Of a DNA stretch of 64,000 nucleotides, positions 27,941-35,648 are shown in pieces (within the stretch, counting starts at the first letter, position 1; every line of letters starts with the position of its first letter). The notes beneath the pieces were generated by a model that searched no databases, had not been told where the DNA came from, and saw only the letters and a list, made by a program, of their open reading frames with translations. The translations under genes and the position numbers were made by a program. The stretch is from Halobaculum sp. CBA1158 (lineage in GTDB: Archaea > Halobacteriota > Halobacteria > Halobacteriales > Haloferacaceae), in assembly GCF_021431925.1 (NCBI RefSeq), contig NZ_CP090371.1, positions 310,001 to 374,000 on the forward strand, in the 5' to 3' direction.

Positions 27941-28345
27941 GTGCAGGTCCGAGCCATCGACCACGTGAACCTCCGGATCCCCGCCGACGGCCTCGACGAC
28001 GCCCGCGCGTTCTACGCCGACGGTCTCGGCCTCGAACTCGAGGGCGTCGAGCGGTTCGAGTCGGGCGACAAGCCGTTCTTCGACGTGCGACTCTCCCCCG
28101 CGCACGTGATCCACCTGTGGCCCACGGAGTCGTTCGAACCGCCGACGGCGACGAACTACGACCACGTCGCGCTCGTGGTCGACGAGTCCGTGGAGACGGT
28201 GATCGACCGACTGGACGACGCCGGTATCGGCGTGGAGAAGCGTCTCGACGCCCCGCTGGGGGCGACCGGCGAGGCGGCCGCGGTGTACGTCCGCGATCCG
28301 TTCGGCTATCGCGTCGAGTTGAAAGAGCCCGTCGAGCCGGCCTGA
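27941..28345 (+). CDS. glyoxalase/VOC-family protein
   Basis: A 134-residue vicinal-oxygen-chelate protein, a single two-module metal-binding fold. The N-terminal module is AIDHVNLRIPADGLDDARAFYADGLGLELEG with metal ligand His8; the second module is NYDHVALVVDESVETVIDRLDDAGI, ending in VYVRDPFGYRVELKEP with the usual C-terminal glutamate. Substrate cannot be inferred because the fold serves glyoxalase I, dioxygenases, epimerases and resistance proteins. Start is GTG 27941, immediately before the first strand. It is convergent with the DUF5828 gene; the 161 bp between them is filled by tandem repeats. Confidence 0.88.
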   Translation: MQVRAIDHVNLRIPADGLDDARAFYADGLGLELEGVERFESGDKPFFDVRLSPAHVIHLWPTESFEPPTATNYDHVALVVDESVETVIDRLDDAGIGVEKRLDAPLGATGEAAAVYVRDPFGYRVELKEPVEPA

Positions 28346-28370
28346 GCCCCGCCCGGGACGACCGACGGAG

Positions 28371-28520
28371 TCGGCGGACGGAGCCGCCTCAGTTCGTCGT
28401 CGACCTTCTCCAGCCCGAAGACAAACGACTCGGCGGACGGAGCCGCCTCAGTTCGTCGTCGGCCTTCTCCAGCCCGAAGACAAACGACTCGGCGGACGGA
28501 GCCGCCTCAGTTCGTCGTCG
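28371..28520 (-). repeat. 59-bp tandem repeat, two full copies plus the original gene end; triplicated hairpin
   Basis: Copies begin at 28371, 28430 and 28489. The first two are 59 bp and differ at one base; the third merges into the last codons and stop of the DUF5828 gene. On the minus strand each unit has the stop-codon region, a GGCGG-CTCCGT-CCGCC stem-loop and then GTCGTTTGTCTT, resembling an intrinsic terminator. The array fills the gap between convergent genes. It looks like duplication of the gene's own 3' end, giving up to three successive terminators. Confidence 0.85.
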
Positions 28521-29220
28521 GGCTGGACTCCCCTTCGGTCCCCTCTTCGACCGTCTCCGCGGGCGGCTCCGCGCCCTCGGCCGCCTCGGCCGCCTCGACC
28601 TCCTTGGGCGTGTCGACGTGCCATCGGTCCACGTCGTCCTCGTACTCGGCCAGTCGCCCGGACACCTCCTCTTTCAGGTCGTCGTCGTTGACGTTCACCT
28701 CGAAGACGAACTCCGGACCCCCCTCGCCGCGCGTGGACTTCTGGATGTTCGCGGAGACGAGCTCGTTGTCGAAGTAGTACGGCGCGATCTGGGTCATCAC
28801 GTTCCGATAGACCGTGTTCTCGAACTTTCGAAACGCCTTCCGCCCGGCGGAGTCGGCCGCGCGAGCGACGTGGTCGATGGAGTCCCTCCAGGAGTCGAGC
28901 GCGCCGTCGTTGTCGCCGTTCTCGACGCGCTCGTACGACTCGCTCAGCTTCTCGCCCGCCGTCTGGAGGTCGTCCTCGGGAGTCTTGCCCTCCCGTTCTC
29001 CCTCGCCCTCGGCGACGCTGGCCTGGTCGGCCGTCTTCTCGTTGACGTCGTCGCCGAGGCGCTCGTGGGCCTTCGGCCGCCACTCGTCCCACGCCTCGAA
29101 GGCGTCGCGGTCGACGTCCGGTGCCCCGGCCTCGTGGAGCGCGCGAGTGATGCGCTCGCCGTGTTCGACGATGTCGCCCCACTCGCCCCGGAGTTTGAAG
29201 CCGGAGATGCTCTCTTCCAT
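28507..29220 (-). CDS. DUF5828-type haloarchaeal protein
   Basis: A 237-residue acidic protein that I place in the haloarchaeal DUF5828 family from its opening MEESISGFKLRGEWGDIVEHGERITRAL. Residues 45-100 hold a charged, Gly/Glu-rich insert; residues 100-180 contain helices and the more conserved KFENTVYRNVMTQIAPYYFDNELVSANI segment followed by EFVFEVNVNDDDL. The C-terminal 40 residues are Glu/Ala-rich and probably disordered. There is no catalytic motif, zinc site or membrane segment. Function is unknown. The 3' end has been copied into the downstream tandem repeat, leaving the frame and stop intact. Confidence 0.82.
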   Translation of the reverse strand: MEESISGFKLRGEWGDIVEHGERITRALHEAGAPDVDRDAFEAWDEWRPKAHERLGDDVNEKTADQASVAEGEGEREGKTPEDDLQTAGEKLSESYERVENGDNDGALDSWRDSIDHVARAADSAGRKAFRKFENTVYRNVMTQIAPYYFDNELVSANIQKSTRGEGGPEFVFEVNVNDDDLKEEVSGRLAEYEDDVDRWHVDTPKEVEAAEAAEGAEPPAETVEEGTEGESSPTTN

Positions 29221-29386
29221 GCGGTTGGCGACCGCCTACGCCCCGGAGCGGTATAAACAGTTCTCCACCGTCACACGACCGTCCGACGCCGCCGGTTCGA
29301 TCGTTCTCTCACCGCCGACCGCGGTCGCGAGGCGGTCGCTGACCGTCGATCAGGGACCACGAGCGTCCCGACCGACGCGCGACCGA

Positions 29387-29602
29387 TCAGCGCCTGCCGT
29401 AGGTGAGTCGATCCGCGACCCCGTCGAGCCTGTCGACGACCCCGCCGAGCCACGCGCCCGGCGAGGCCCGCTTGAGTTGATCGTCGTCGACCTCGATCCG
29501 GTCGTCGCCGAAGCGGTCGCGGTCCGCCTCGCCGTCCTCGGTCGCGTCGACCACCGTCGTCATCGAGCACCGGCCGCACGTTTCACGATCGCCGAATCCC
29601 AT
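29387..29602 (-). CDS. small acidic haloarchaeal protein with CxxC
   Basis: A 71-residue protein, MGFGDRETCGRCSMTTVVDATEDGEADRDR at the start, otherwise Asp/Arg-rich, with one CGRC pair at residues 9-12 near the N-terminus. No second cysteine pair is present, so any zinc site would need a dimer or other ligands; the CxxC might be redox-active instead. I take ATG 29602 because GATTTATTCG (minus strand) lies about 26-35 nt upstream, the spacing of a leaderless promoter. The gene is divergent from the cupin gene. The call that it is a real gene rests on composition and promoter position. Confidence 0.6.
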   Translation of the reverse strand: MGFGDRETCGRCSMTTVVDATEDGEADRDRFGDDRIEVDDDQLKRASPGAWLGGVVDRLDGVADRLTYGRR

Positions 29603-29723
29603 GACACCGAACGACACGGACGGAGAGCGAATAAATCCACGGCTCGTCGGACGGGCGCGATCGCGTTCCCGACGACGCGTCCGCGGACGACGGGCTTTTC
29701 ACGGCCGTGGGCAACCCCGGGGT

Positions 29724-30098
29724 ATGGGATACCACGTCGTGGACCCCGAGGAACTGGAGACGGTCCCCGATCGGCCCTGCGAACTCCGTCGGGTGAGCGA
29801 GGTCGCGGGGTTCGAGGAGATGGCGGCCAATTGGTTCCGGGCGGAGCCGGGCGAGGAACTCCCGCTCGCGTACCACTACCACGACGACCAGGAGGAACTG
29901 TTCTACGTCGTCGCGGGGACGCTTCACGTGGAGACGCCCGAGGAGACGTTCGAGGTGCCCGAGGGGTCGCTGTTCGCCGTCGAGCCCGAGAGTCCACAGC
30001 TGGCGTACAACCCCGAGGACGCAGACGAGCCGGTCGTCGCGCTCGCGATCGGCGCGCCCGCCGTCGACGACGTTCACGCGTACGACCCGGAGGAATGA
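29724..30098 (+). CDS. cupin-domain protein
   Basis: A 124-residue single-domain cupin, a small beta-barrel usually binding a metal ion. Motif 1 is PLAYHYHDDQEELFYVVAGTLHVETPEE (about residues 49-76), with His and Glu ligands; motif 2 is less typical (VEPESPQLAYNPEDADEPVVAL), lacking the second His. The protein is probably a sugar or small-molecule isomerase or a binding protein; activity cannot be told. Start ATG 29724 has GGCTTTTCAC about 25-33 nt upstream. A second gene follows after one base (TGAGATG), so the two are likely co-translated. Confidence 0.87.
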   Translation: MGYHVVDPEELETVPDRPCELRRVSEVAGFEEMAANWFRAEPGEELPLAYHYHDDQEELFYVVAGTLHVETPEETFEVPEGSLFAVEPESPQLAYNPEDADEPVVALAIGAPAVDDVHAYDPEE

Positions 30099-30099
30099 G

Positions 30100-30819
30100 A
30101 TGCACGGACGCGAGCGCGGCGACCGATTACTGACCGACGGCGGCGGCGTGGACCCCGACTCGGCCGCGGCCGTCGACGCCGACGGGACGCCCTACCGGAC
30201 GGACGAGCACGGTCGGATCCTCGACGGCGACGCCTACGAGGACGTGCCGACGTGGGACGACGAGTACCTCGACCGCGTGAGCGACCGGCTCATGTTCAAC
30301 TACGACCTCGGGCGCGACGAGCGCGTCCGCGGCGAGCGCTTCGACCTCTCCGGGCTTATGCGGATCGAGTCACAGAAGCAGTTCTTTCACCCGACGCTGG
30401 GGTACGCGGACCACCACAGCGACGAGTACCTGTTCGCCCGCCGGCAGTCGTCGGTGACCGTCGAGGAGCTACGGCGACTGGTCGAGTTGGGTCACGCGCT
30501 GGCAGACGAGCGCGTCGACGCCCACGAGGAGCACTACGGCACCGACTTCTCGTTCGTTCTCGTCGCCCCGGAGATCCCCGAGGCCGTGCGCGAGTTCGTC
30601 GTCGACTTCCGCGAGCGACAGCTGCTGAAGTACGGCTACTACGGCCACTACGAGGTCAACCTCGGCGTCGTCGCCCCCGACCGCGAGGAGGCCGTCGCCA
30701 GCCGCGAGGCCGACGTGGTGTCGGCGTTCGCGCTGTGGGACGACGTGCCCGAGCGCCGGTCTCAGCGCGGCTACCTCACGCGGCTCTACCGAGCCGCCCG
30801 CGAGCGACTCGTCGGGTGA
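30100..30819 (+). CDS. haloarchaeal protein of unknown function, coupled to cupin gene
   Basis: A 239-residue acidic protein I cannot name. An N-terminal flexible region (1-50) precedes a core with VPTWDDEYLDRVSDRLMFNYDLGRDERVRGERFDLSGLMRIESQKQFFHP, then helical and strand segments including FSFVLVAPEIPEAVREFVVDFRERQLLKYGYYGHYEVNLGVVAP. The core is well ordered, with many aromatic residues (FNYDL, YGYYGHYEV), and has no membrane segment. Its ATG lies one base after the cupin stop, suggesting joint expression and perhaps a shared pathway. A nucleotide or sugar pathway would be a guess; I make no functional call. Confidence 0.78.
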   Translation: MHGRERGDRLLTDGGGVDPDSAAAVDADGTPYRTDEHGRILDGDAYEDVPTWDDEYLDRVSDRLMFNYDLGRDERVRGERFDLSGLMRIESQKQFFHPTLGYADHHSDEYLFARRQSSVTVEELRRLVELGHALADERVDAHEEHYGTDFSFVLVAPEIPEAVREFVVDFRERQLLKYGYYGHYEVNLGVVAPDREEAVASREADVVSAFALWDDVPERRSQRGYLTRLYRAARERLVG

Positions 30820-30871
30820 GGTCGCCGCCCGAGACGGTATCGTTGTCCGCCTCCGGCGACTTTTCGTCCGC

Positions 30872-32215
30872 CTACAGCGCCTCCTTGTACGCCTCCAGGG
30901 TCTCGTCGACGTCGGCGTCGGTGTGGGCGTAGGAGACGAACTGCGACTCGAACTGGTTGGCCGTGAGCCAGATCCCCCGTTCTTTCATCTCCTGCCAGAA
31001 CACGCGCTCCCAGCGCTCGGTCGCCGCCCGCGCCGTGTCCGCGCCGGTCTTCGGACACGTGTCGAACCGCGAGCACGACTCGCGCTGACGACAGCCGCCG
31101 CCGCAGTGGTTCTCGAAGCCGTCGGGTATCTCGCGGGTGAACACCGTCTTGAACATCGAATCGGTGCCGACGACGGTGTACTCGGGTGCCTGGTCCTCAC
31201 AGATGTCTTGGATCCCCGACCGCAGCCGATCGCCCAGGCGGTTCACGTGGTCGTACACGTCGTGCTCGGCGGCGTACTTCAGGTACTCGTGGCCCGCCGC
31301 CATCGTCACCGGGTGCCCCGAGAAGGTGCCCGACTGGAACACGTCGCCGCCGGGCGTGAACTGCTCGATTATCTCGGCGCGCCCGCCGATCGCGCCCACG
31401 GGGAAGCCGCCGCCGATGATCTTTCCGAAGGTGGTGATATCGGGCGTGACGCCGAACTTCCCTTGGGCACACTGGAGGCCGCCGACGCGGAAGCCGGTGA
31501 TCACCTCGTCGAAGACCAGCAGCGACCCGTGATCGTCACACAGCTCCCGAAGGGTCTCGTGGTAGCCGTCGACGGGCATGACGATGCCCATGTTCGCCAG
31601 GATCGGCTCGGTCAGCACCGCCGCGATGTCGTCGCCGTGCTCCTCGAACACCTCGTGGATCGCCGCCTCGTCGTTGAACGGGACCGCGACCGTGTGCTCG
31701 GCGAACTCCTCGGGGATGCCCGGAGAGGAGGGCTGGGTGTGTGAGGGGTCGTCGCCGGCCTCGACGAGCGTCGACTCCTGTGCGCCGTGGTAGCCGCCCT
31801 GCATGACCACGATCGTATCGCGCCCGGTGTACGCCCGCGCCAGCCGGACCGCGGAGACGGTCGCCTCCGTCCCGGAGTTGACGAACCGCAGCATCTCGAC
31901 GCTGGGGACGTGGCGGGCGACGAACTCGGCGTGTTCGACTTCGATCTCGGTGGGGCCGCCGTACATCGGTCCCTGGCTGGTGTGGCGCTGGACGGCGGAC
32001 TGGACCGGCTCCGGGGCGTCGTGGCCGTACAGCAGCGGACCGTAGCCCATCACGTAGTCGAGGTAGCGGTTGCCGTCGGCGTCGATCACGTGTGCGCCGT
32101 CGCCCCGCTCGACGACGAACGGGTACGGTCGGGTCGCGCGAACCGAGGAGTTCACCCCGCCCGCCAACACCGAGAGGGCGCGGTCGTACAGCTCCCGCGA
32201 ACGGTCGTGGTTCAT
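30872..32215 (-). CDS. hemL: glutamate-1-semialdehyde 2,1-aminomutase HemL
   Basis: HemL converts glutamate-1-semialdehyde to 5-aminolevulinate, the committed precursor of heme, siroheme and cobalamin. The 447-residue PLP enzyme has [18 protein letters not shown] (110-127), the aspartate in [10 protein letters not shown] and the PLP lysine K265 in [14 protein letters not shown]. An unusual segment at 369-395 carries four cysteines (C371, C375, C381, C387: CGGGC ... SCSRFDTC), which could bind a metal or Fe-S cluster; bacterial enzymes lack it. Start at 32215 has a TATA-like TAACTACTTTC 23-35 nt upstream. The gene lies near the hemC-cobA-hemD operon but is separated by amt-glnK. Confidence 0.95.
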   Translation of the reverse strand: MNHDRSRELYDRALSVLAGGVNSSVRATRPYPFVVERGDGAHVIDADGNRYLDYVMGYGPLLYGHDAPEPVQSAVQRHTSQGPMYGGPTEIEVEHAEFVARHVPSVEMLRFVNSGTEATVSAVRLARAYTGRDTIVVMQGGYHGAQESTLVEAGDDPSHTQPSSPGIPEEFAEHTVAVPFNDEAAIHEVFEEHGDDIAAVLTEPILANMGIVMPVDGYHETLRELCDDHGSLLVFDEVITGFRVGGLQCAQGKFGVTPDITTFGKIIGGGFPVGAIGGRAEIIEQFTPGGDVFQSGTFSGHPVTMAAGHEYLKYAAEHDVYDHVNRLGDRLRSGIQDICEDQAPEYTVVGTDSMFKTVFTREIPDGFENHCGGGCRQRESCSRFDTCPKTGADTARAATERWERVFWQEMKERGIWLTANQFESQFVSYAHTDADVDETLEAYKEAL

Positions 32216-32280
32216 GTCGTTCCCTTCGGCCGTGACGCCGAAAGTAGTTACTGGGTCACGGCGGGCGGCGGCGGGGCGGC

Positions 32281-32358
32281 GTCGCCGTCGGCGGTGAGTC
32301 GTCGATGTCGCTGTCGGCGGTGGGTCATCGATGTCGCCGTCGGCGGTGTGTCGCTGAG
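32281..32358. repeat. 26-bp imperfect tandem repeat upstream of hemL
   Basis: Three consecutive copies start at 32281, 32307 and 32333, each beginning GTCGC(C/T)GTCGGCGGTG and ending near TCATCGAT or TCGCTGA. They lie just upstream of the hemL TATA-like block, in a 457-bp gap without credible genes. The consensus contains ATCGAT at the joints. Repeats in this position could be binding sites for a regulator or simply slippage products of GC-rich sequence. Confidence 0.6.
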
Positions 32359-32586
32359 AAGCCGGCGGCAAGTGACGCACCACGACGGCCTGGCGGAGCC
32401 GTCGCGGGGTAGCCGGACGCGTCACTCGGCAGGCGGCTACGGCGGCCGCGGGGGCGGTGACACGGAACGTGACACGGTGGCTGTCTCGCGCGGAGAGCGT
32501 TCTCGCACCAGTACCAGTGGTTCTCTCCGTCGCGGGGCCCCCGACGGCCGCGTCCGCGCCGCGTGCGGAGCGGGCCGGTCGGTTCG

Positions 32587-32607
32587 ACCGACCGTCGGGC
32601 GGTCGGT
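32587..32607. terminator. hairpin beyond the amt-glnK stop
   Basis: A perfect 8-bp stem, ACCGACCG and CGGTCGGT, with a 5-nt loop, lies 66 nt past the stop of the fused amt-glnK gene. No T-run follows on either strand, so it may protect an mRNA 3' end rather than be a classical terminator. Confidence 0.3.
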
Positions 32608-32672
32608 GGACGATGCGTCGTGGTTCGCTCGTGAGTCGATCCGTCGCGATTCGATCAGCGGAGGGGACGCGC

Positions 32673-34400
32673 TCAGACCGCGCTCGGTCCCTCCTCGCCG
32701 GTACGGATCTGGTAGGCGTTCTCGACGGGGAGGACGAACACCTTCCCGTCGCCCTTCTCGCCGGTCTGTGCGGCCTCGCTGATCGCCTCGGCCACGTCGC
32801 CGGCGGGGATGTCCGCGACGACGCACTCGATCTTCACCTTCTGGTGGAGGTCGACCGTGTACTCCTCGCCGCGCCATTGACCCTTCTTGGCGGGCTGGCT
32901 GCCGCGACCGGAGACGTTCGTCACCGTCAGCGACGGCGCGCCGATCTCCGCGAGGCCGGTCTTGACGTCCGAGAGCTTGTCCGGACGGATGAAGGCGGTC
33001 ACCATCTTGATGCCGCCGTCGTTCGGTTCGCCGCCGTCGGCGCGGACGATGCCGTTCTCGTCCTCGACGAGGCCGCCGTCGGTGACGGTGTCGGGCTTGC
33101 CGAACTCGGGGTAGGTGTCGACGCCGTGCTCGGAGACGTCGAGGCCGTCACGCTCGTGTTCGGGCGAGACGCGGGCCTGATCCATGGACTTGAACAGGCT
33201 GAACACCGCGCCGGTCGCCAGGATGGTCCACGCCGCGATGACGACGATCCCAACCACCTGCGCGGCCAGTAGGCTCGCGCTGAACCCGTCGACGTGGAAG
33301 AACGGGAGCAGGAGCGCGCCGACGACGCCGGCCGAGCCGTGGACGGGGAAGACGGCACACACGTCGTCGATCTTCAGGCGCTTCTCGACGAACTCGAAGA
33401 CGAAGGGAAGCTGCGCCCCGGCGACGAGGCCGGAGATGATGCCGCCGTACCAGACGACGACGTTCGCGGAGGCGGTCACGCCGACCAGGCCCGCGAGCAG
33501 CCCGTTCGCGACGTACAGCGTGTCGACCTTGCCGGATTTGTACATCGCTGCCAGCCCGGCACCGACGGCCCCCGCGGCCATACCAAGCGTGGTGTTCAGC
33601 GCGACGCGGCCGACGTAGTCGAACGCACCGAGTACGAGCGAGCCGTCCTGAACCGCGAACACCGTCGCGGCCGTACCGACGTTGAAGCCGTACCAGCCGA
33701 ACGCGAGGATCAGCGTCCCCAGCGCCGCGAACGTCATCGAGTGGCCGGGGATGACGTTGGTCGAGCCGTCGGAGTTGTAGCGGTCCATCCGCGGGCCGAT
33801 GACGTACGCCGCGGTGAGGCCGGCGATACCGCCCATCCCGTGGACGATCATGCCGCCCGCGAAGTCCGCGAAGGCGACCCCGCCGAGCGCGTCGGCGATG
33901 AACCCGTTCGGCGCGCCGTCGTTGACCGCTAACAGCCCACCGCCCCAGGTGAAGCCGGTGACCACGGGGTAGATAACCGCGGCCAGCAGGATCGTGTAGC
34001 CGACGTACGCGCGGAGCTTCGCACGCCCGGCCACCGCACCGGAGACGATCGTCGCGGCGGTCATGGCGAACACCGCGCCGAACAGCCAGCCGACCCAGTC
34101 GTTGACCGCGTTGGTCGTCATCGTGGCGTAGAGGTCGGCGACCGTGATACTCCCGCTGCTCGTCAGCGTGCCGACGACCGTCGAGAAGCCCGCACCGACG
34201 ATGAAGAAGGCGAGGACCCCGACGCTCCACGTCAGGAGGTTCTTCGTCAGCTGGTTGGCGACGTTCTTCGAGCGCACCTGCCCGGCCTCCAGCATCGCGA
34301 AGCCGGCGTGCATGAAGAAGATGAGGAAGGTGACCACCAGCACCCACATCAGGTTGATCCCCTCCGCTAGGACCGCGGGGTCGACCTGGAGGAGACTCAT
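32673..34400 (-). CDS. ammonium transporter fused to a PII (GlnK) domain
   Basis: The 575-residue protein joins two normally separate partners. Residues 1-405 are a complete Amt channel with about eleven helices, [15 protein letters not shown] (32-46), and the paired pore histidines H187 (VHGMGG) and H354 (PVHGSAG). Residues 406-463 are an acidic linker. Residues 464-575 are a full PII domain: [17 protein letters not shown]-loop [18 protein letters not shown], and the [11 protein letters not shown] nucleotide motif. Trp509 occupies the position of the tyrosine that is uridylylated in enteric bacteria. In other organisms GlnK binds Amt and blocks it when nitrogen is plentiful; here the inhibitor is tethered. 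There is no frameshift or stop between the parts. A GAGGTGG ribosome site lies 4 nt before the ATG, inside a small upstream frame. Confidence 0.95.
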   Translation of the reverse strand: MSLLQVDPAVLAEGINLMWVLVVTFLIFFMHAGFAMLEAGQVRSKNVANQLTKNLLTWSVGVLAFFIVGAGFSTVVGTLTSSGSITVADLYATMTTNAVNDWVGWLFGAVFAMTAATIVSGAVAGRAKLRAYVGYTILLAAVIYPVVTGFTWGGGLLAVNDGAPNGFIADALGGVAFADFAGGMIVHGMGGIAGLTAAYVIGPRMDRYNSDGSTNVIPGHSMTFAALGTLILAFGWYGFNVGTAATVFAVQDGSLVLGAFDYVGRVALNTTLGMAAGAVGAGLAAMYKSGKVDTLYVANGLLAGLVGVTASANVVVWYGGIISGLVAGAQLPFVFEFVEKRLKIDDVCAVFPVHGSAGVVGALLLPFFHVDGFSASLLAAQVVGIVVIAAWTILATGAVFSLFKSMDQARVSPEHERDGLDVSEHGVDTYPEFGKPDTVTDGGLVEDENGIVRADGGEPNDGGIKMVTAFIRPDKLSDVKTGLAEIGAPSLTVTNVSGRGSQPAKKGQWRGEEYTVDLHQKVKIECVVADIPAGDVAEAISEAAQTGEKGDGKVFVLPVENAYQIRTGEEGPSAV

Positions 34401-34465
34401 TCGTCCACCTCAGTCGAGTCGCGTTTGTTCACCGATTTCGCGTATTCCGTGTCGTTCTGGTACAT
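34397..34465 (-). CDS. putative 22-codon leader peptide overlapping amt-glnK start
   Basis: A short frame begins with ATG at 34465 and encodes [22 protein letters not shown]. Its TGA overlaps the amt ATG (ATGA), the arrangement used for coupled translation elsewhere in this window. A TATA-like GTTTATGTG (minus strand, about 34495-34503) lies 30-36 nt upstream, as for leaderless genes here. The amt ribosome site is inside the frame, so translating the peptide would open or restart at amt. The second half uses GC-rich codons typical of the genome. No homologue is known to me; it may instead be plain 5' leader. Confidence 0.4.
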   Translation of the reverse strand: MYQNDTEYAKSVNKRDSTEVDE

Positions 34466-34660
34466 ATCTACGAGAGAGGACCTGATTTGGAAGCACATAA
34501 ACCCTTGAGTTGACAATAGTGAATTATGAAGGGTATATTCCGATGCTCGTCCGATATAACGGTGCATATAGGCTATATAAGGTTGTAATGCGGTCGCATG
34601 CTCGGCAAGTGTTGCGTTCGGTGTTGACGGCCATAGTGTAAAAAAATTGACATGCAAACA
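34466..34660 (-). promoter_or_regulatory. A/T-rich control region of amt-glnK
   Basis: This is the most A/T-rich stretch of the window, in a 346-bp gap. On the minus strand it carries several TATA-like blocks: GTTTATGTG near 34498, CTTCATAATTC near 34527, GAATATACCC near 34540, GTTATATCGG near 34555 and CCTTATATAGCC near 34575. Such stacking suggests more than one start site or nitrogen-responsive control. The remaining part to 34811 is GC-rich and shows nothing recognisable apart from the T-run near 34640. Confidence 0.5.
34639..34646 (-). terminator. T-run after the hemC-cobA-hemD operon
   Basis: On the minus strand a run of seven T (CAATTTTTTTAC) lies about 165 nt after the hemD stop. Archaeal transcription commonly ends at T-runs without strong hairpins. 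It also separates this operon from the amt-glnK promoters. Confidence 0.4.
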
Positions 34661-34811
34661 CGAGATCGGCTCGAAACCGGGCGTACGGCTCGCGCGCGCC
34701 GGGGTGGTCGCTCTGCGACACGGGCGACGAGAGAGGCGTCGACGACCGAGAGCCGCCAGAAGCCGAAACGGACGAGCGATCCGAAACGAACGGGTGGTCC
34801 GTCCTCGGCGA

Positions 34812-35648
34812 TCAGGCGTCCAACTCGGCGACGACGGCCTCGGCCAGGGCGACGAACGTCGCCTCCGCGGGAACCACGTCGACCGCGAGCCCGTGGGACC
34901 CGGCGGTCTCGCGAGTCGGATGGCCGATGCACCCGACGACGGCGTCGTCCAGCCCCGCCAGCGCCGCCTCGCGGACGCCGCGCTCCTCGGCGGCCTCCAG
35001 GAAGTGTTCGACCGTGAGCGAGGAGGTGAAACACGCCCCGTCGAGGTCGCCGGCGGCGGCCGCCTCGGCGGAGTTCCCGCTCCCCTCGGGGCGGATCAAC
35101 TCGTACAGCACAGTCTCGTGGACGGTCGCGCCGGCCTCGCGCAGCCCCTCTAGCAGGACGGGGCTGCCGTGATCCGAGCGGGCGACCTCCACCCGTCGGC
35201 CGTCGACGCCGGCGTCCGCGAGCGCCGTGACCAGCCCGGTCGAGGAGAACTCCTCCGGGACGAGGTCGACGCGCCACCCCGCGCTTTCGGCGGCCTCGGC
35301 GGTCGAGGAACCGATACAGGCGATCGACGGTCGATCATCGTCGCGCCGCTCGTCCTCGCCGCCGTCGCCCGCGGTGTCGTCCGGGGCCCAGCCGGCGTCG
35401 TCGACGAGTTCGACGCCGGTCTTCGAGGTGAACACGACCCAGTCGGCCCCCTCGGGCGTCGCGCCCGTCGGGCGGATCGCGAGCATCGGGTCCGGCACGG
35501 CTTCGACGCCGAGGTCGGCGAGCGTTTCCACCGCCCCGGTCAGTCGCTCGTCGTCCGGGCGGAACACCGCGACGCGGGGGCGGCCGTCGGCGTCGCCCGC
35601 GGCGTCACTCTCGTCGTCGCGACCGCCGTCGTCCTCTCGGTCGCTCAC
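34812..35648 (-). CDS. hemD: uroporphyrinogen-III synthase HemD
   Basis: HemD closes and inverts ring D of hydroxymethylbilane to give uroporphyrinogen III. The 278-residue protein has the two-lobed fold: VAVFRPDDERLTGAVETLADLGVEAVPDPMLAI, WVVFTSKTGVELV, IACIGSSTAEAAESAG, VEVARSDHGSPVLLEGLREAGATVHETVLYEL and ACFTSSLTVEHFLEAA. The N-terminal 24 residues and a loop near 92-106 are haloarchaeal acidic additions. HemD sequences diverge strongly, but the operon context makes the call firm. Its GTG start overlaps the cobA stop by 4 nt (GTGA). It is the last gene of hemC-cobA-hemD. Confidence 0.93.
   Translation of the reverse strand: MSDREDDGGRDDESDAAGDADGRPRVAVFRPDDERLTGAVETLADLGVEAVPDPMLAIRPTGATPEGADWVVFTSKTGVELVDDAGWAPDDTAGDGGEDERRDDDRPSIACIGSSTAEAAESAGWRVDLVPEEFSSTGLVTALADAGVDGRRVEVARSDHGSPVLLEGLREAGATVHETVLYELIRPEGSGNSAEAAAAGDLDGACFTSSLTVEHFLEAAEERGVREAALAGLDDAVVGCIGHPTRETAGSHGLAVDVVPAEATFVALAEAVVAELDA

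Noticed and set aside
33003-33005. Separate glnK gene starting at Met466 of the fusion
   Set aside because: The frame is continuous with amt and no good ribosome site or promoter precedes this codon; kept only as a possible internal start.
34397-34657. Longer 86-codon version of the amt upstream frame
   Set aside because: Its first two thirds lie in A/T-rich promoter sequence with several TATA-like blocks and use codons unlike the genome; only the last 22 codons are worth keeping as a candidate.
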